Source: Bremia lactucae
Taxonomy: Eukaryota > Oomycota > Peronosporomycetes > Peronosporales > Peronosporaceae
Reading direction: 5' to 3'
NCBI RefSeq assembly: GCF_004359215.1
Contig: NC_090624.1
Span: 1,202,455 to 1,236,583 of the forward strand
Length of the DNA: 34,129 bases
A program made the position numbers and the translations under genes. The notes under the pieces were generated by a model. The model was not told where the DNA came from. It saw nothing but the letters and a program-made list of their open reading frames with translations, and made no database searches. This document shows, one piece after another, positions 19,934 through 29,985 of the stretch; the stretch's first letter is position 1; each line of letters opens with the position of its first letter.

Positions 19934-20263
19934 CTACTGCGCTCCTGCATTTCCCGACCCCTCAGTGGTCGAGGCAGAACTCATGCGTCTCGCACGCTGG
20001 TTCTTGCCATCGCCCTTTGGGAAGGGAGTCCTCTTGCTGGGCATTTTTGCCCCAGCAGGGACCCTGGCATAGCAGCGAGCCATCATATGGCCGCGCTTGC
20101 CGCATTTAAAACAGACCACGTCTGCATTGCCCAACTCCATAGGAGTGGCATCTGTCCTCTCGGCCGACGGCTTATACCAAGCTGTCGCCGAGGCACTGTT
20201 GTAGGATTGCTCCTCAACTAAGGCAATTTGGATTGCCTCTTCCATCGTCGACGGCACCTTTCT
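19934..20263 (-). pseudogene. Gag nucleocapsid with CCHC zinc knuckle, left copy, truncated
   Basis: Contains VVCFKCGKRGHMMARC, a complete CCHC knuckle, preceded by KVPSTMEEAIQIALVEEQSY. Its N-terminal side is cut off at the N (20264), where the sequence jumps into the RT of the right copy. Confidence 0.85.
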
Positions 20264-20264
20264 N
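20264..20264. other. Single ambiguous base at duplication junction
   Basis: The only N in the window. It sits exactly where gag (left copy) stops and RT (right copy) starts, as expected for a contig join or a gap closed to length one. Confidence 0.9.
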
Positions 20265-20692
20265 GTTGAATTTCCCATGGATTCCAACAGAACATCTTCC
20301 GCGGGATTGGCGTTTGCGCCGGTATGGTCGCCGTGTTCAGCTTATTATAAGCATGAACCACGCGCTTTACGCACACAAAAAGTCGGGCTGCAGTGAGGCG
20401 ATTTGCTCTCATGCACATGTCCCGCCTTGGCTCGCTTGTCGAAATACTCATCGATATAATTGACTTGTTCTTTCGGCAACGACCACTGCCCGGTCACACA
20501 ATACTTGGTGCCAGGTTCGAGGTCTATTTCGTGCCCGATGTCCCTATCTGCTGGTAGGCGGCTCAACACTTCTTCTGGGAACCTATCGCGATGTTTCCAC
20601 AGAACCCCAAAGAATGGACTCTCTCTCAAGGCATCCCAGCCTTGAGCAGCGAACCGTTTATTTTTGCGCGTTTCTAGGACGATCTCGTCCAT
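20265..20692 (-). pseudogene. RT N-terminal fragment, right copy
   Basis: Same as 18375-18802 with one difference noted near 20602 (E to G). It ends abruptly at the N, without palm motifs. Confidence 0.85.
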
Positions 20693-20721
20693 TGTGGACG
20701 ACGAGTGACATCTTTCAGAAG

Positions 20722-21338
20722 TTAGAGAGGTCTACTTAGGCCAAACTTTCTCACAAAATTCTCTTCTGTAACTGGTGTGACTATTTCGTGGATCTTTCCT
20801 TCCTTTAATTTGGCAAGGAACAGATCACACGACATCTCCGGGAGATTTACTATCTCTTCGGCAGATTTAAAGCCTTGCCGGAGCCCCTCAACTGAGGATG
20901 CCTCCGCAATTTCGTCTTTGATGGCCTCGAGCACCTCAATCGAAGGCCCGTCCTTAATAGGAACTGTAATAAAGGCCACTCGTTTAGACGTGCCTCTGAT
21001 CGTCCTAATTTGTCGGATACTCGTTCTTGAGTCACCACGACCTTTGACTAGGAAGCGGGTGCCGTTACTTTCCTGGCTGACGCAATCCTTGTAACCGCAC
21101 CATGCTCGAGGCACTGTGCCGGTTCATGCGACGCATGACTTCTTGTCAGCTCGCCGTCTACTGCCACAGGCTCTCGGCTCTGTGCAGGACATTCGGACGC
21201 ATGACTACTTGTCATCGTCCTATTCACTACCTCAGTCTCCACGAGCTGGGTAGGAATTGGTGACGTTTGACATCCCGTCAACGCACCCTCAACTGTGTTC
21301 GACACGACATCAGTTGCATAGGCCTCTCGCACGAGCAC
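20722..21338 (-). pseudogene. Pol linker, right copy
   Basis: Nearly identical to 18832-19448, with the same two frames and the same frameshift, so the shift predates the duplication. Confidence 0.6.
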
Positions 21339-21383
21339 ATCCTTTACGGTGTCCTGCGTAGAGTTTGTAACTGTGCGTGTACG

Positions 21384-21770
21384 TTAGTCTATCCATGGTT
21401 GGTACTTTGCCAACCATGGCATGCCTAGGATGAGGTCATACGGACTTTCCATTCCTAGCACTGTGAACTTCTCTTTACAAGAGAAGTCACTAAAGCTGAA
21501 GGCGAGTTCTACCTGAACTCCCTCAGACTTAACGAGCGCGCCGTTCGCTAAACGAACGGTCGCCTCTTCTCGCTTGCCATCCTGGCAAAGTGACTCAAAC
21601 ATCGCCGGTCTCTTTCTTAGAGCCGCGAGATTCACAAGATTTTGTGATGCACCCGTATACACTAGGAGGGTCAACACCTGGGCATAGCCTCGTGCTTGAG
21701 CGCTATAGACCAGCATGGTTGAGGTCCAAAATTTCGAAACCTCAGGGACTGTGCTACCCAGGTGTTCCAC
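21384..21770 (-). pseudogene. Retropepsin-like protease, right copy, catalytic Asp lost
   Basis: The active-site segment reads LLVYTGASQNL instead of LLVDSGASQNF: the catalytic Asp is replaced by Tyr. The C-terminal motif YDLILGMPWL is intact. Its N-terminal third is clearly more diverged from the left copy than the remainder. Confidence 0.85.
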
Positions 21771-21823
21771 AACTCTGAACTTAGGGGTAGCTTCAGAGTC
21801 CGCGTCAGTAGGGCATCCCGCCC

Positions 21824-22940
21824 CTACTGCGCTCCTGCATTTCCCGAACCTTCAGCGGTTGATGCAGAACTCATGCATCTCGCAGGCTGGTTCTTGCCAA
21901 CGCCCTTTGGGAAGGGAGTCCTCTTGCTAGGCATCTTTGCTCCAGCAGGGACCCTGGCATAGCAGCGAGCCATTATACGATTGCGCTTGCCGCATTTAAA
22001 ACAGACAACGTCGTCTGTATTGCCCAACTCCATGGGAGTGGCATCTGACCTCTCGGACGACGGCTTATACTAAGCTGTTGCCGAGGCACTGTTGTAGGAT
22101 TGCTCCTCAACTAAGGCAATATGGATTGCCTCTTCCATCGTCGACGGCACCTTTCTGAAAAGGGCCTGTCGCGATGGGCCATGCCGTAATCGGTTCATAA
22201 ACATGGGCACCTTAATGTGCTCCGGAATCGGACCTACGGTAATGGATGCCGACAGCGAGCGCATCTCTTGCACATACTCTTGCAGAGATTGCTTCGCCTG
22301 TCGCGCACCGAAGAAGCGCGCCTAAAGCAACTCCTCGTTGTTCGACGGCTGGTACATGCCGCGAATCTTTGTCTTAAAGATCGCTCATGTAGGGAACTCC
22401 TTCAGGTCCGCCATAAGCGCCGAGTAAGCAACTCTGAGGCCTTAACGCGCAGGTGCGACATGGCGTACGCACCATCCGGCCGTCGTCCTCGATGAGCTGG
22501 GCGACACCGCATTGCTACACGGCTAACAGCCAGTGAATAGTCGTGTTCACTGTAGTTCCATTGAACTTGGACGGGTCCATCCGAATGGGCCTTGGCTGAT
22601 GCGGCCAAGCAGAGAGCATTTCAACAGTGCCTCGCCCCGGGCCTGCTCATGCCTCAGCTTATTCTGAGTCTGAGTGACGGACTCCGCCGCAGAATGGCTC
22701 TGTGCCTCGGACGCAGCTCTCTGCTGTCCGAGCACGAATGCTTCTAACTGCTCCAACTGAGCAACATATTGCTCGGGAGGACTGCCCAAGAGCCTGGCCA
22801 GGGCTTGTTGACCAAGTCTCTGCGCCAAGTGCCCTGCTACCGCCTGATGATGTTCAGTGAGGTAGCCCAATCGATATTGAGGCTCATCATCGAGTACACA
22901 CGCAGAGATGCGAATCGTGGGAAGGATTTCAAGTGCTACC
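21824..22940 (-). pseudogene. Gag of element 1, right copy, broken
   Basis: From right to left: an N-terminal helical part (EPQYRLGYLTEHHQAVAGHL, LEQLEAFVLGQQRAASEAQ) at about 22880-22547, a frame-shifted capsid middle (22608-22402), the capsid C-terminal part (IKVPMFMNRLRHGPSRQALF) at 22273-22070, and nucleocapsid at 22033-21824. The zinc knuckle reads CFKCGKRNRIMARC, so the zinc-binding His is lost. A stop (TAG/TAA) separates the pieces near 22070. The true start codon is not clear, because the open frame runs back through the primer site into the LTR. Confidence 0.75.
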
Positions 22941-22941
22941 A
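22922..22941 (-). other. Primer-binding site candidate of element 1
   Basis: The minus strand begins TGGTAGCACTTGAAATCC two bases after the LTR end (TACA at 22944). The first 11 bases are the same as in the LTR-B element at 1562, although the LTRs differ. Confidence 0.55.
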
Positions 22942-22943
22942 AG

Positions 22944-23478
22944 TGTAGGCGGGCACGTCTTAATGCGGCCACGCTCTACTTAACCACACACTCTAGCACA
23001 GCGAGGAAGCGGTTAGACCGTCTTCTCTTGCGTGGAGTGATGTAATTGTGGTGGGCGCCTTAGCGACCCACTAAGTATTCTAGTACAGTGTCGTCACGAG
23101 AGCGGTGATCTGACTCCTCGTGCGCACTTACCAAGTAGGGAGTAGTTTTCGGACTGATTTATATTTAATCGTATTATATATAAAATATCTATTTTTAACA
23201 ATCAAAGTGTCATCTTTGTAGATAACACTAATATGTATTGCGAGCGTATCTTTCTAGATACCTCGCGTAACGGATGACGCATACGGATGACGCTAGGCGT
23301 CATCTCTCCTAATAAGAATGCACCTATGCGCATCACATACATAAGGGTTGGTCACAATGTGAACCACACCTAAGTGGTGGGTCTAATTACCTTATTAAAG
23401 TAATTGAGCATCCCCTTAAGTACACCAAGCTCAACTAACGGGGGCTATGTAACATTTGGGCAACTTTAGTTCATTGCA
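22944..23478 (-). repeat. LTR-A copy ii, 5' LTR of element 1
   Basis: 535 bp, printed from TGTAGGCGGGC to TTCATTGCA. It carries the family landmarks CACAGCGAGGAAGCGG, GTGTCGTCACGAGAGCGG, TGATTTATATTTAATCG and the inverted repeat ATGACGCTAGGCGTCAT (23287-23303). Confidence 0.85.
23287..23303. promoter_or_regulatory. Conserved inverted repeat in LTR-A (ATGACGC/GCGTCAT)
   Basis: ATGACGC-TAG-GCGTCAT. The same or a near-identical site occurs in every LTR-A copy of the window (14177-14193, 23960-23976, 30195-30211, 34024-34040), although the LTRs are otherwise quite diverged. TGACG half-sites are typical of bZIP binding, so it may be a transcription-factor site; this is an inference. Confidence 0.4.
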
Positions 23479-23803
23479 AGCTATCATTTCCAAACGAAAC
23501 GTTTGCATAACTCTGGCTCACTAGAAGGAGTCCACTGGGCGCACTCAATGCTCAATTTGGGGGACTGCGCATGGGACGGATATTGCCGCGTTCTTTGAAA
23601 CTCTACTGACTCAACCGCAACTGAAAATTTGTTGCATATGAGAACTCGGTAGCACTTGATACTATCGAGTCTTTTACTAGCTTCATGCCGTACGGTCCCG
23701 TTACATACATATTATTTCCTATAACCGACCAAGTGTTTTGAAGGAATAGACATTACGTCATCCAACAGATTTTTCAAGTTTCTAATTTTACGCCTGGCAA
23801 ACA
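23479..23803. other. Spacer between elements 1 and 3
   Basis: Nothing recognisable: no ORF with a motif and no match to the LTR or coding parts of the neighbouring elements. Probably old genomic sequence or very decayed transposon. Confidence 0.4.
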
Positions 23804-23808
23804 TGAGC

Positions 23809-24318
23809 TGTAACGGGCTTAAGTGCCTACCCGTTAAGTACACTCAAGAGAGAGTCAATGACTTTATGTGAAGTAATTTGACATGCCACTAGGGTGATGA
23901 TCACATAGTGACCCACCCTTGTGTGTGTGATGCACATAGGTGCCTTCGCATTGAAAGGGATAACGTCTAGCGTCATCCGCGAGTCGAAATATTCAGAACA
24001 ATATCCTCGCCAGGTAGGAGGGATGCACATCTACAGAGATGGCAACTATTCATTGGTTACAAAAAGTTTTATATTTAATTCCATTGAATATAAATTAGGT
24101 TAGGCTTTAAACGAGTTTTAAGACAACTAGTGCTCACGTGAAGACAGGTAAACGCTTCCGTGGCGTTGCTTGCTCTAATGCTCAAGTTCGTTATGTAAGG
24201 TCTCTTCAGGCGTCCACCAACTACCTCACTGCATGTGAGAGAAGATGGTCAACCCCTGCCTCGCTGTGCCAGACGGTATGCTTATTGTGCGAAGGCGCTT
24301 CAGAAGCGCCCGCGTACA
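23809..24318 (+). repeat. LTR-A copy iii, 5' LTR of element 3
   Basis: Begins TGTAACGGGCTTAAGTGCC and ends GCGCCCGCGTACA. Reverse complement of copies i and ii with many changes; landmarks include the inverted repeat (23960-23976) and GTGAGAGAAGATGG. The primer-site segment after it is deleted: gag-leader sequence CGCATCTCTGAGCG begins two bases after the LTR. Confidence 0.8.
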
Positions 24319-25409
24319 CGACCCGCATCTCTGAGCGTGTCAGTGAGTGTGAGCCTCAATATCGATTGGGCTCATTTCCCTTCCTCTCCGAACATCATCG
24401 GGAAGTGGCTTAGCACTCATCACAGGGACTTGGTGAGCAAGCCCCGGTCAGACTCTTGAACAGTCGTCCTGAGCAACATGTTGCTCAGTTAAAGCAGCTT
24501 GAGGCGTTTGTGCTCAAACAGCGAATGGCCGCGTCCGAGGCACATAGCCATGCTGCGGTGGAGTCTATCCTTAAGACTCAGGATGAGCTTAAGCGTGAGC
24601 AGGCTCGGGACGAGGCTCTCAACAGGACTATTGAGACGCTCATCACCCGGCCTTATCAGCCGAGGCCCATTCGGATGGACCCACCCAATTCGATGGAACT
24701 GCAGCGCACACGGTTGTCCACTGGCTGTTCGCTGTGGGGTGATGCTGTGTAGCGTAGCTCGCCGTCCTCGATGATGGTGTCGTACGCCATATCGCATTTG
24801 CACGGTAAGACCTCAAAGTCGGCTTACGGACGGAATGGTGTTTTCATCATGGGCGTTCCATAAGACAGATATTCGCGCCATATATCAGCCGCCGAACAAC
24901 GAAGCTTGGCTTTAGGCGCTACTTTGGAGCTTGATAGGCGAATTGATACCTACAAGAATATGTGCAGGAGACGCGCTCGCTGTCGGTAGCCATCGCTGTG
25001 GGTCCGATACCGTAACACATTAAGGTGTTCACGTTCAAATACAAACTTTGGCACGGTCCCATCGCAACAAGTACTTATCAGAAAGGTGCCGTCGATGCTG
25101 GAAGAGGCGATCCAAACTGTCTTAGCGGAGGAGCAATCCTTTAATAGTACCTCGGGGATAGCTTGGTATAAGCCGTTGGCCGAAAGGGTAAATGCCACTC
25201 CTATGGAGTGGGGCAATGTAGATGTAGTCTGCTACAAGTGCGGCAAGCGCGGCCATATGGTGGCTCGCTGCTATGCTAGAGTCCCTGCTAGTGCTATGTC
25301 GCACAGCAAGAGGACTTTCTATCCGAAGGGTGTTTGCAAGAACCATCGTGCAAAACGCAACAGTTCTGCATCAACCACTGAGGGTTTGAGAAATACAGGA
25401 TCGCAGTAG
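24319..25409 (+). pseudogene. Gag of element 3, broken
   Basis: Pieces in several frames: EPQYRLGS near 24350, QHVAQLKQLEAFVLKQRMAA at 24456-24752, and a nucleocapsid at 25086-25409 with an intact CCHC knuckle (CYKCGKRGHMVARC, Cys at 25230, His at 25254). The capsid middle (24780-25085) is frameshifted. Homologous to 21824-22940 on the minus strand. Confidence 0.8.
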
Positions 25410-25850
25410 GGGCGGGATGCCCTACTGGCGCGGACTCTGAAGCTACCCTTCGATTCAGAGTTATCGAACAAATGAGCAGCATAGTCCCTTTGGTTCCAAA
25501 GTTTTGGACTTCAATACGGCTGGTCTGTAGCGCTCGAATGACCATGTGATGACCAATCTTGTGAATTCGGGTGCATTAGGATTTGTAAAACTCGCGGCTA
25601 TAACAAAGAGACCGGCGATGTATGAGTCGCTTCGCCAGGATGGCAAGGAAGAAGAGGCGACCGTTCGTTTAGCGAACGGCGCGCTCGTTAAGTCAGAGGG
25701 AGTTCAGGTTGAACTCACCTTCAGTTTCAGTGACTTCTCCTGTAGAGAAAGCTCACGGTGCTAGTTATGAAGAATACGTGTGACCTCATTCTAGGCATGC
25801 CATGGTTTGCAAGACATCAACCGTGGATAGACTGGCATGCACGCACAGTT
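25410..25850 (+). pseudogene. Retropepsin-like protease of element 3, broken
   Basis: Active-site region at about 25550 reads LVNSGALGFVKLAA: the catalytic Asp is replaced by Asn. The frame is open to 25764, then shifts; the second motif persists as ILGMPWF-like at about 25790-25810 and PWIDWHARTV follows, without the stop seen in element 1. Confidence 0.75.
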
Positions 25851-26389
25851 GCTAACTCTATGCAGAACATTTGAAAGGATGTGCTCCTGCGAGAGGCCTA
25901 TGCATCTGATACCATGTCCAGCACAGTTGAAAGTGTACCGACACGAAGTCAGGTGACACAAAGTCCTTCCCAGCTCGGAGAGACTTGTGTAATGAGAAGG
26001 ACTATGACAAATAGTCATGCTTACAATGGGCCTTCACAGAGCCGAGAGTCTGTGGCAGTTGAAAGCGAGCTGACAGGAAGTCAAGCGTCGCATGAACCGG
26101 CACGGAGCCTAGAGCCTGGTGTAGTAGAGGTGTTGCGTTAGCCTAGAGAGCAACGGCACCTACTTCCAGGTCAAATGTCATGATGATTCAGAAAGCGAGT
26201 ACCCTACAAATACGGACGATCAAAGGCACGTCAAAACGAGTGACCTTTGAATCAGTCCCGATTAAAGAGGGCGGGCCTTCGAACGAGATGTTTGAGGTCG
26301 TCGAAGACAAAATGGCGGAGGCATCCTCAGTTGAGGTGCTCGAACTTAAGGAAGGGGAGATCCACGATGTAGTCTCACCAGTTCTATAA
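25851..26389 (+). pseudogene. Pol linker of element 3
   Basis: REAYASDTMSSTVESVPTRS (from 25881) and IRTIKGTSKRVTFESVPIKE (26180-26389), the plus-strand counterpart of 18832-19448. Short deletions and frameshifts. No catalytic motif. Confidence 0.6.
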
Positions 26390-27383
26390 GAGAATTTGGT
26401 GGACTGTTGCTCGTCGACCACATTGGACAAGAGTGTCTTAGAAACAAGAAAAGGAACGATTCGATGCTCAGGCTAGGATGCCTTGAAAGACAGCCCAGTT
26501 CTTAAATTTCTGTGGAAACTCCGTGATGTATTCTCAGAAGAAGAGCCGAGTCACCTACCGGCCTATAAAGGAATCGGGCACGACGTGCTTTGGAATCTGA
26601 CACCGAGTATTGTGTGACCAGGCAATGGCCGTTGCCGAAGGAACAAGTCGATTATATCGATGAGTTTTTAGACAAGCGAGTCAACGCGTAACATGTACGT
26701 GAGAGCACGTCGCCTTACTGTGGCCCGACCTCTGTGTGCTTAAGGCTAAAGATGGATGATGCGTATTCACGCTTACAATAAGCTGAACACGGCCACTATA
26801 CCGGCGCAAACGCCAATCCCGCGAAAAGATGTCTTGTTGAACTCCGTGGAAAAGTTAACTATCATTTCGCGTTAATTATAAAAAAGGTGACTACTATCAG
26901 GTACTCATGAGAGAGTCCGATGTTGCCAAAACGGCAGTAAGCTCATGTCTTGGGAGTTACTTGTGATGCCACAAAGTTTGCAAATCGCACCAGCGACATT
27001 CAACCAAGCGGTGGCTCACGTTATGCTTCAGCAACCGTGTCCACACGCCCCATTACTTTGACGATGTATTCGTGCATAGTAGGGCCGAGGATGAACTCAG
27101 AGACATAGAGTCGCACAAGCGTCATTTGGACGCTGTGTTGAAGACTTTGGTGACGCCCGACTGTACGCCAACTTACAAAGGTGCGATTCGTCAAAGGAAT
27201 CCCCGAATACATGAGCTAGGCTGCATCGTACGCACACATGTGTACGAGCAGACCCAGGCAAGGTGAATTCGGTAAAGGAATGGCCAACCTCACGACATGT
27301 GAAGATATACGCCAATTCCTGAAGCTCGTGCATAAGTACAGCAAGAGTTATGCAGAGCGTACTAAAAACTTGTCCTCTCCTTA
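26390..27383 (+). pseudogene. Reverse transcriptase of element 3, truncated
   Basis: Decayed RT from about 26470 (KFLWKLRDVFSEEEPSHLP) through TEYCVTRQWPLPKEQVDYID and AYNKLNTATIPAQTP to the palm, where PHYFDDVFVHSRAEDEL keeps the catalytic YFDD (27054-27065). It stops just after YAERTK near 27383, where the inverted block begins. Several frameshifts and stops. Confidence 0.8.
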
Positions 27384-27431
27384 AGCGACCTGTGTGTGCA
27401 CCTACCCGGGTGACATCACACGGCGTTTGAC

Positions 27432-28927
27432 ATGTCACCTAAAGGGGCAAAGCTGATGAGTCGTCTGCGAAGACACCCAAACAACCTTACACGAAGCGCA
27501 CTCGCCGCGATAAAACGCCGCCGTCGCCTAGTGCCTCAGTTACAACGCCGACAGCCACTGCTGCTGCTGTCGCGCTGCTAATTGGACTTAATGATCCATA
27601 ACAAAAATAAATAAATGACGGATCCACATCCTTACATTGCACAGTAACGATGTGGATCCTTCGATTCTTTTTTTGTTGACTACAATATGTCAACACCGCT
27701 GCCATCACCTCATAGTAGCGACGAGCACAGCGAGCTAACAAGAAATGGTGTTGGTGCTTTATTGCCCATCCAAATTTCACCAATTGCTTCTAACATGGAG
27801 ATGCCTAACGTTGAGCTGCTTCTCAGTTGGGTAGAACCACAACACCTGTCGTCCAGACCATCACTCACAATAGGCCTGACGCAGAAGAGCCTGAGGTAAA
27901 AGCTCCACTGACGGCACGTGAATGTGTCCAGGCGGTGTCACATCTTAGTCGTATTGAACGCGGCTATGTGACCACCGATGCCGTATCCATCCGAATGGCC
28001 TCAATCAGACGGAATTGGTGCGTCGCTCTTAGAGTGCGCACTATAGACGCTCATAATTATAATGGTGTCTAAAAGTTCATGGAAAGCTCAGGGGAAATTA
28101 CTTTGCCGGGTATTCCCGATTTCGGTCGCGTTGCGTTCACATAAATCAATTAGCCAGTACGAAGTAGAATCCCTGCGCCGTTTTAGCCACACAGCGATGT
28201 GGCGAAGCAACGGTCGCAGCGAAATAACATCGCTCGCTTGCGTGTGAGAGAAATCATGGGCGGTACTGTACTCCCTGCTCTCCTTATCACGCTACTCCTG
28301 CTAGTCCATTTGAAACTAGCGGAGCGGCTCAAACTGGTGCTCCTTTTCATAGGCAGACACCAGTCCCGGCACGTCGACGCACAAGGCGTCAATCAATTCC
28401 CAAGAGTCAACACTCTTCGGATATCCTCTCCACTGGACGAAGATCTGAAGCTTATGCTTCATGGAGCGGTGGGCAAACCTCTCAACAAGGAAGCGTTGGT
28501 TCCCAGCAGCATCCACTAATGCAGGCGGGGCCAATAGGAGTGGCAATTTTGCCCAACTACTCGCGGCGGCCTATCCTGCTTCCGTTCAGTCGCAGACGCT
28601 GAGCGCTGCTGAAAGACGGATCGGGGATCTCGTAGGTCAGGTTTTGCGACGACTTCGGATCTCCACGAGGTTCGCTTGAAGGATCGCCAGGGTTTCGAAC
28701 GGTTGAAACTTCGCCTAGACCTTTTAGAAAGCTGATGCTGAGAGATCCGCGTTACGCGCGCGATATCCCTCGATCTTTAAGTCCATATCATAGTAGAAAA
28801 TATTTTTCGGTGGTAAATCGCTTAACTTCCTCGTCACCCGCACCTGATCGACGCTGGACCCACGGTCGGCGTCACCATCGGTCTCCTTAGACGGATGGGA
28901 TATGCGATCTCGCCTGGATCTACATAA
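27432..28927 (+). pseudogene. Antisense ORF (aORF) of element 3, broken copy
   Basis: Second copy of the aORF seen at 14501-16026, here on plus because the block is inverted. Starts at ATG 27432; a Lys/Arg- and Thr/Pro-rich N-terminus, LPSPHSSDEHSELTRNG at 27687, PLTARECVQAVSHLSRIERGY at about 27900-27970, RLRVREIMGG at 28235, the Arg/Ser/Gln-rich stretch over the chromodomain (28340-28530), the helix AAERRIGDLVGQVL near 28610, and RDPRYARDIPRSLSP near 28760. Single-base indels, for instance at about 28530 and 28650, break the frame; ends at about 28927. Function unknown. Confidence 0.65.
28316..28546 (-). pseudogene. Chromodomain of element 3 integrase
   Basis: 76-codon minus frame with GNQRFLVERF, IFVQWRGYPKSVDSWELID and DVPGLVSAYEKEHQ, a clear chromodomain: the conserved aromatic and acidic positions, WRGY-P and SWE, are present. 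In chromoviruses it forms the integrase C-terminus and targets integration to heterochromatin. It lies wholly within the aORF, which is read from the opposite strand. Confidence 0.8.
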
Positions 28928-29682
28928 CGTTTTTGACGACCCACGTACAAGACTGGATGCGTCTTCATGTGCGGTGGGGGGGGAGGCTATAATCTAGGCC
29001 TTCAAACCTGGCAGAGAGGATGGTAGTGACTTGTTCGCGACTGCAGTAGTTCTGGAGTCAAAAATATGAAAAGGCCTGCCCGATGCCGCTTTCTAATTAA
29101 CAACTCAGAATGAATGTTTCTTGTTTATAACTCCAGGAAAAAGCGGCAGTAATTTTCGTAGTACCACCAGGTAATACAGAAACTGTCTTTTAGGTCGAGT
29201 AGCAGTACACTATATTACCTTTTCTCCCGCATTAAAGCATTCATTGTTTTTTGCGACCTGTTGGTCCGTATATTGTTTTTGATTGTCCTGTGCGCTTGCC
29301 ATCGCATCACGGACTTTTCGCGTGATGGCTTATCGCACATACACAAAGCGTTGAGCCTGCCTCGCTCACGCTATTAGTGTCAAACTCGCCTATGACACTG
29401 CTGAGAGTTCAATCATAGGACGTAGTTGTCAGTAACAAAACGTCGTTATCGTTTAGAAGCCTAAGGATGTGTGGCCGTGACTCCGCACTGACACTCTTAG
29501 GTGTCGTGACGCAAATTGGCAGGGTCACGAGGGCGAATTTTTAGACTGTGTCCCTCTTTCTCAATTGCACCGAGCGTAGTGAGGGGCCCTCCTCACAAAG
29601 ACTCGAGCTGTGCACAAACGAGACTGGCGCCCGAGAATGGCGCAGTCCGTTAATGTAAAACGGGACGGCCTGGACACTGCTC
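28928..29682 (-). pseudogene. Integrase C-terminal region of element 3, broken
   Basis: The frame 29759-29541 has ADVLRTVANPWEWSKRLLYV and YINGLRHSRAPVSFVHSSSL, the end of the integrase core; 29400-29260 holds the tail homologous to 16060-16150. Bases 28975-29230 have no counterpart in element 1 and may contain the GPY/F module (a weak KLLPLFPG-like reading). The zinc-binding domain and first catalytic Asp are deleted: RNase H linker sequence joins directly to the core near 29755. Confidence 0.7.
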
Positions 29683-29985
29683 TTAATAGTGAACTCCACG
29701 TAGAGCAATCGCTTGCTCCATTCCCAAGGATTCGCTACCGTGCGTAATACATCCGCCACAACCAGCTTGTGACGTGGCAGCGTTCACGGCTGACGTTGAC
29801 GACTCAACTTGTGCCGTAGCACGAGACATAGTTTCCTGGTATCTTGCCTCGAAGTCTAGTCTGCGCGATAACGCGTCAGCCAAGAAAGACATTCGACTTA
29901 CCCGGCTTGTATTCAGCTTTGAAATGAGATATAGATAAGAATGTACGTCATCTTGCCATTCTAGGCGAGAGGTGCGGTTAGTTTA
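29683..29985 (-). pseudogene. RNase H C-terminal fragment and linker of element 3
   Basis: Minus-strand reading from about 29985 has the AxMARW-type RNase H segment, then FLADALSRRLDFEARYQETM and AQVESSTSAVNAATS, the linker seen at 17267-17420. It is cut at the right inversion junction. Confidence 0.7.

Larger units (their letters stand above)
18375..20263. repeat. Tandem duplication, left copy (1.89 kb)
   Basis: Repeats at 20265-22156 with an offset of 1890 bp (1893 bp at the far end after a 3-bp indel near 22010). It spans minus-strand RT N-terminus, linker, protease and gag zinc knuckle. Differences are few from 18375 to about 19735 and then become frequent up to 20263. The copies meet at an ambiguous base, N at 20264. 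Confidence 0.95.
20265..22156. repeat. Tandem duplication, right copy (1.89 kb)
   Basis: Counterpart of 18375-20263. To the right the gag sequence continues uninterrupted past 22157 to the 5' LTR, so this copy is the one physically linked to the gag N-terminus. Confidence 0.95.
12920..23478 (-). mobile_element. Element 1: chromovirus-like Ty3/gypsy element with antisense ORF
   Basis: Minus-strand element with 5' LTR at 22944-23478, primer site 22922-22941, gag, protease, RT, RNase H, integrase, a chromodomain remnant, an antisense ORF, polypurine tract 14369-14379 and 3' LTR 12920-14368. Removing two nested solo LTRs and the 1.89-kb tandem duplication leaves about 7.7 kb, a normal gypsy size. 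The LTRs, without the nested insertions, are about 530 bp each and by eye about 88-90% alike, so the insertion is old. I cannot find a convincing target duplication (GAAAG or GAGCG on the left, AGCTA on the right). Integrase downstream of RT/RNase H assigns it to Ty3/gypsy, and the chromodomain to the chromovirus branch. Confidence 0.8.
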
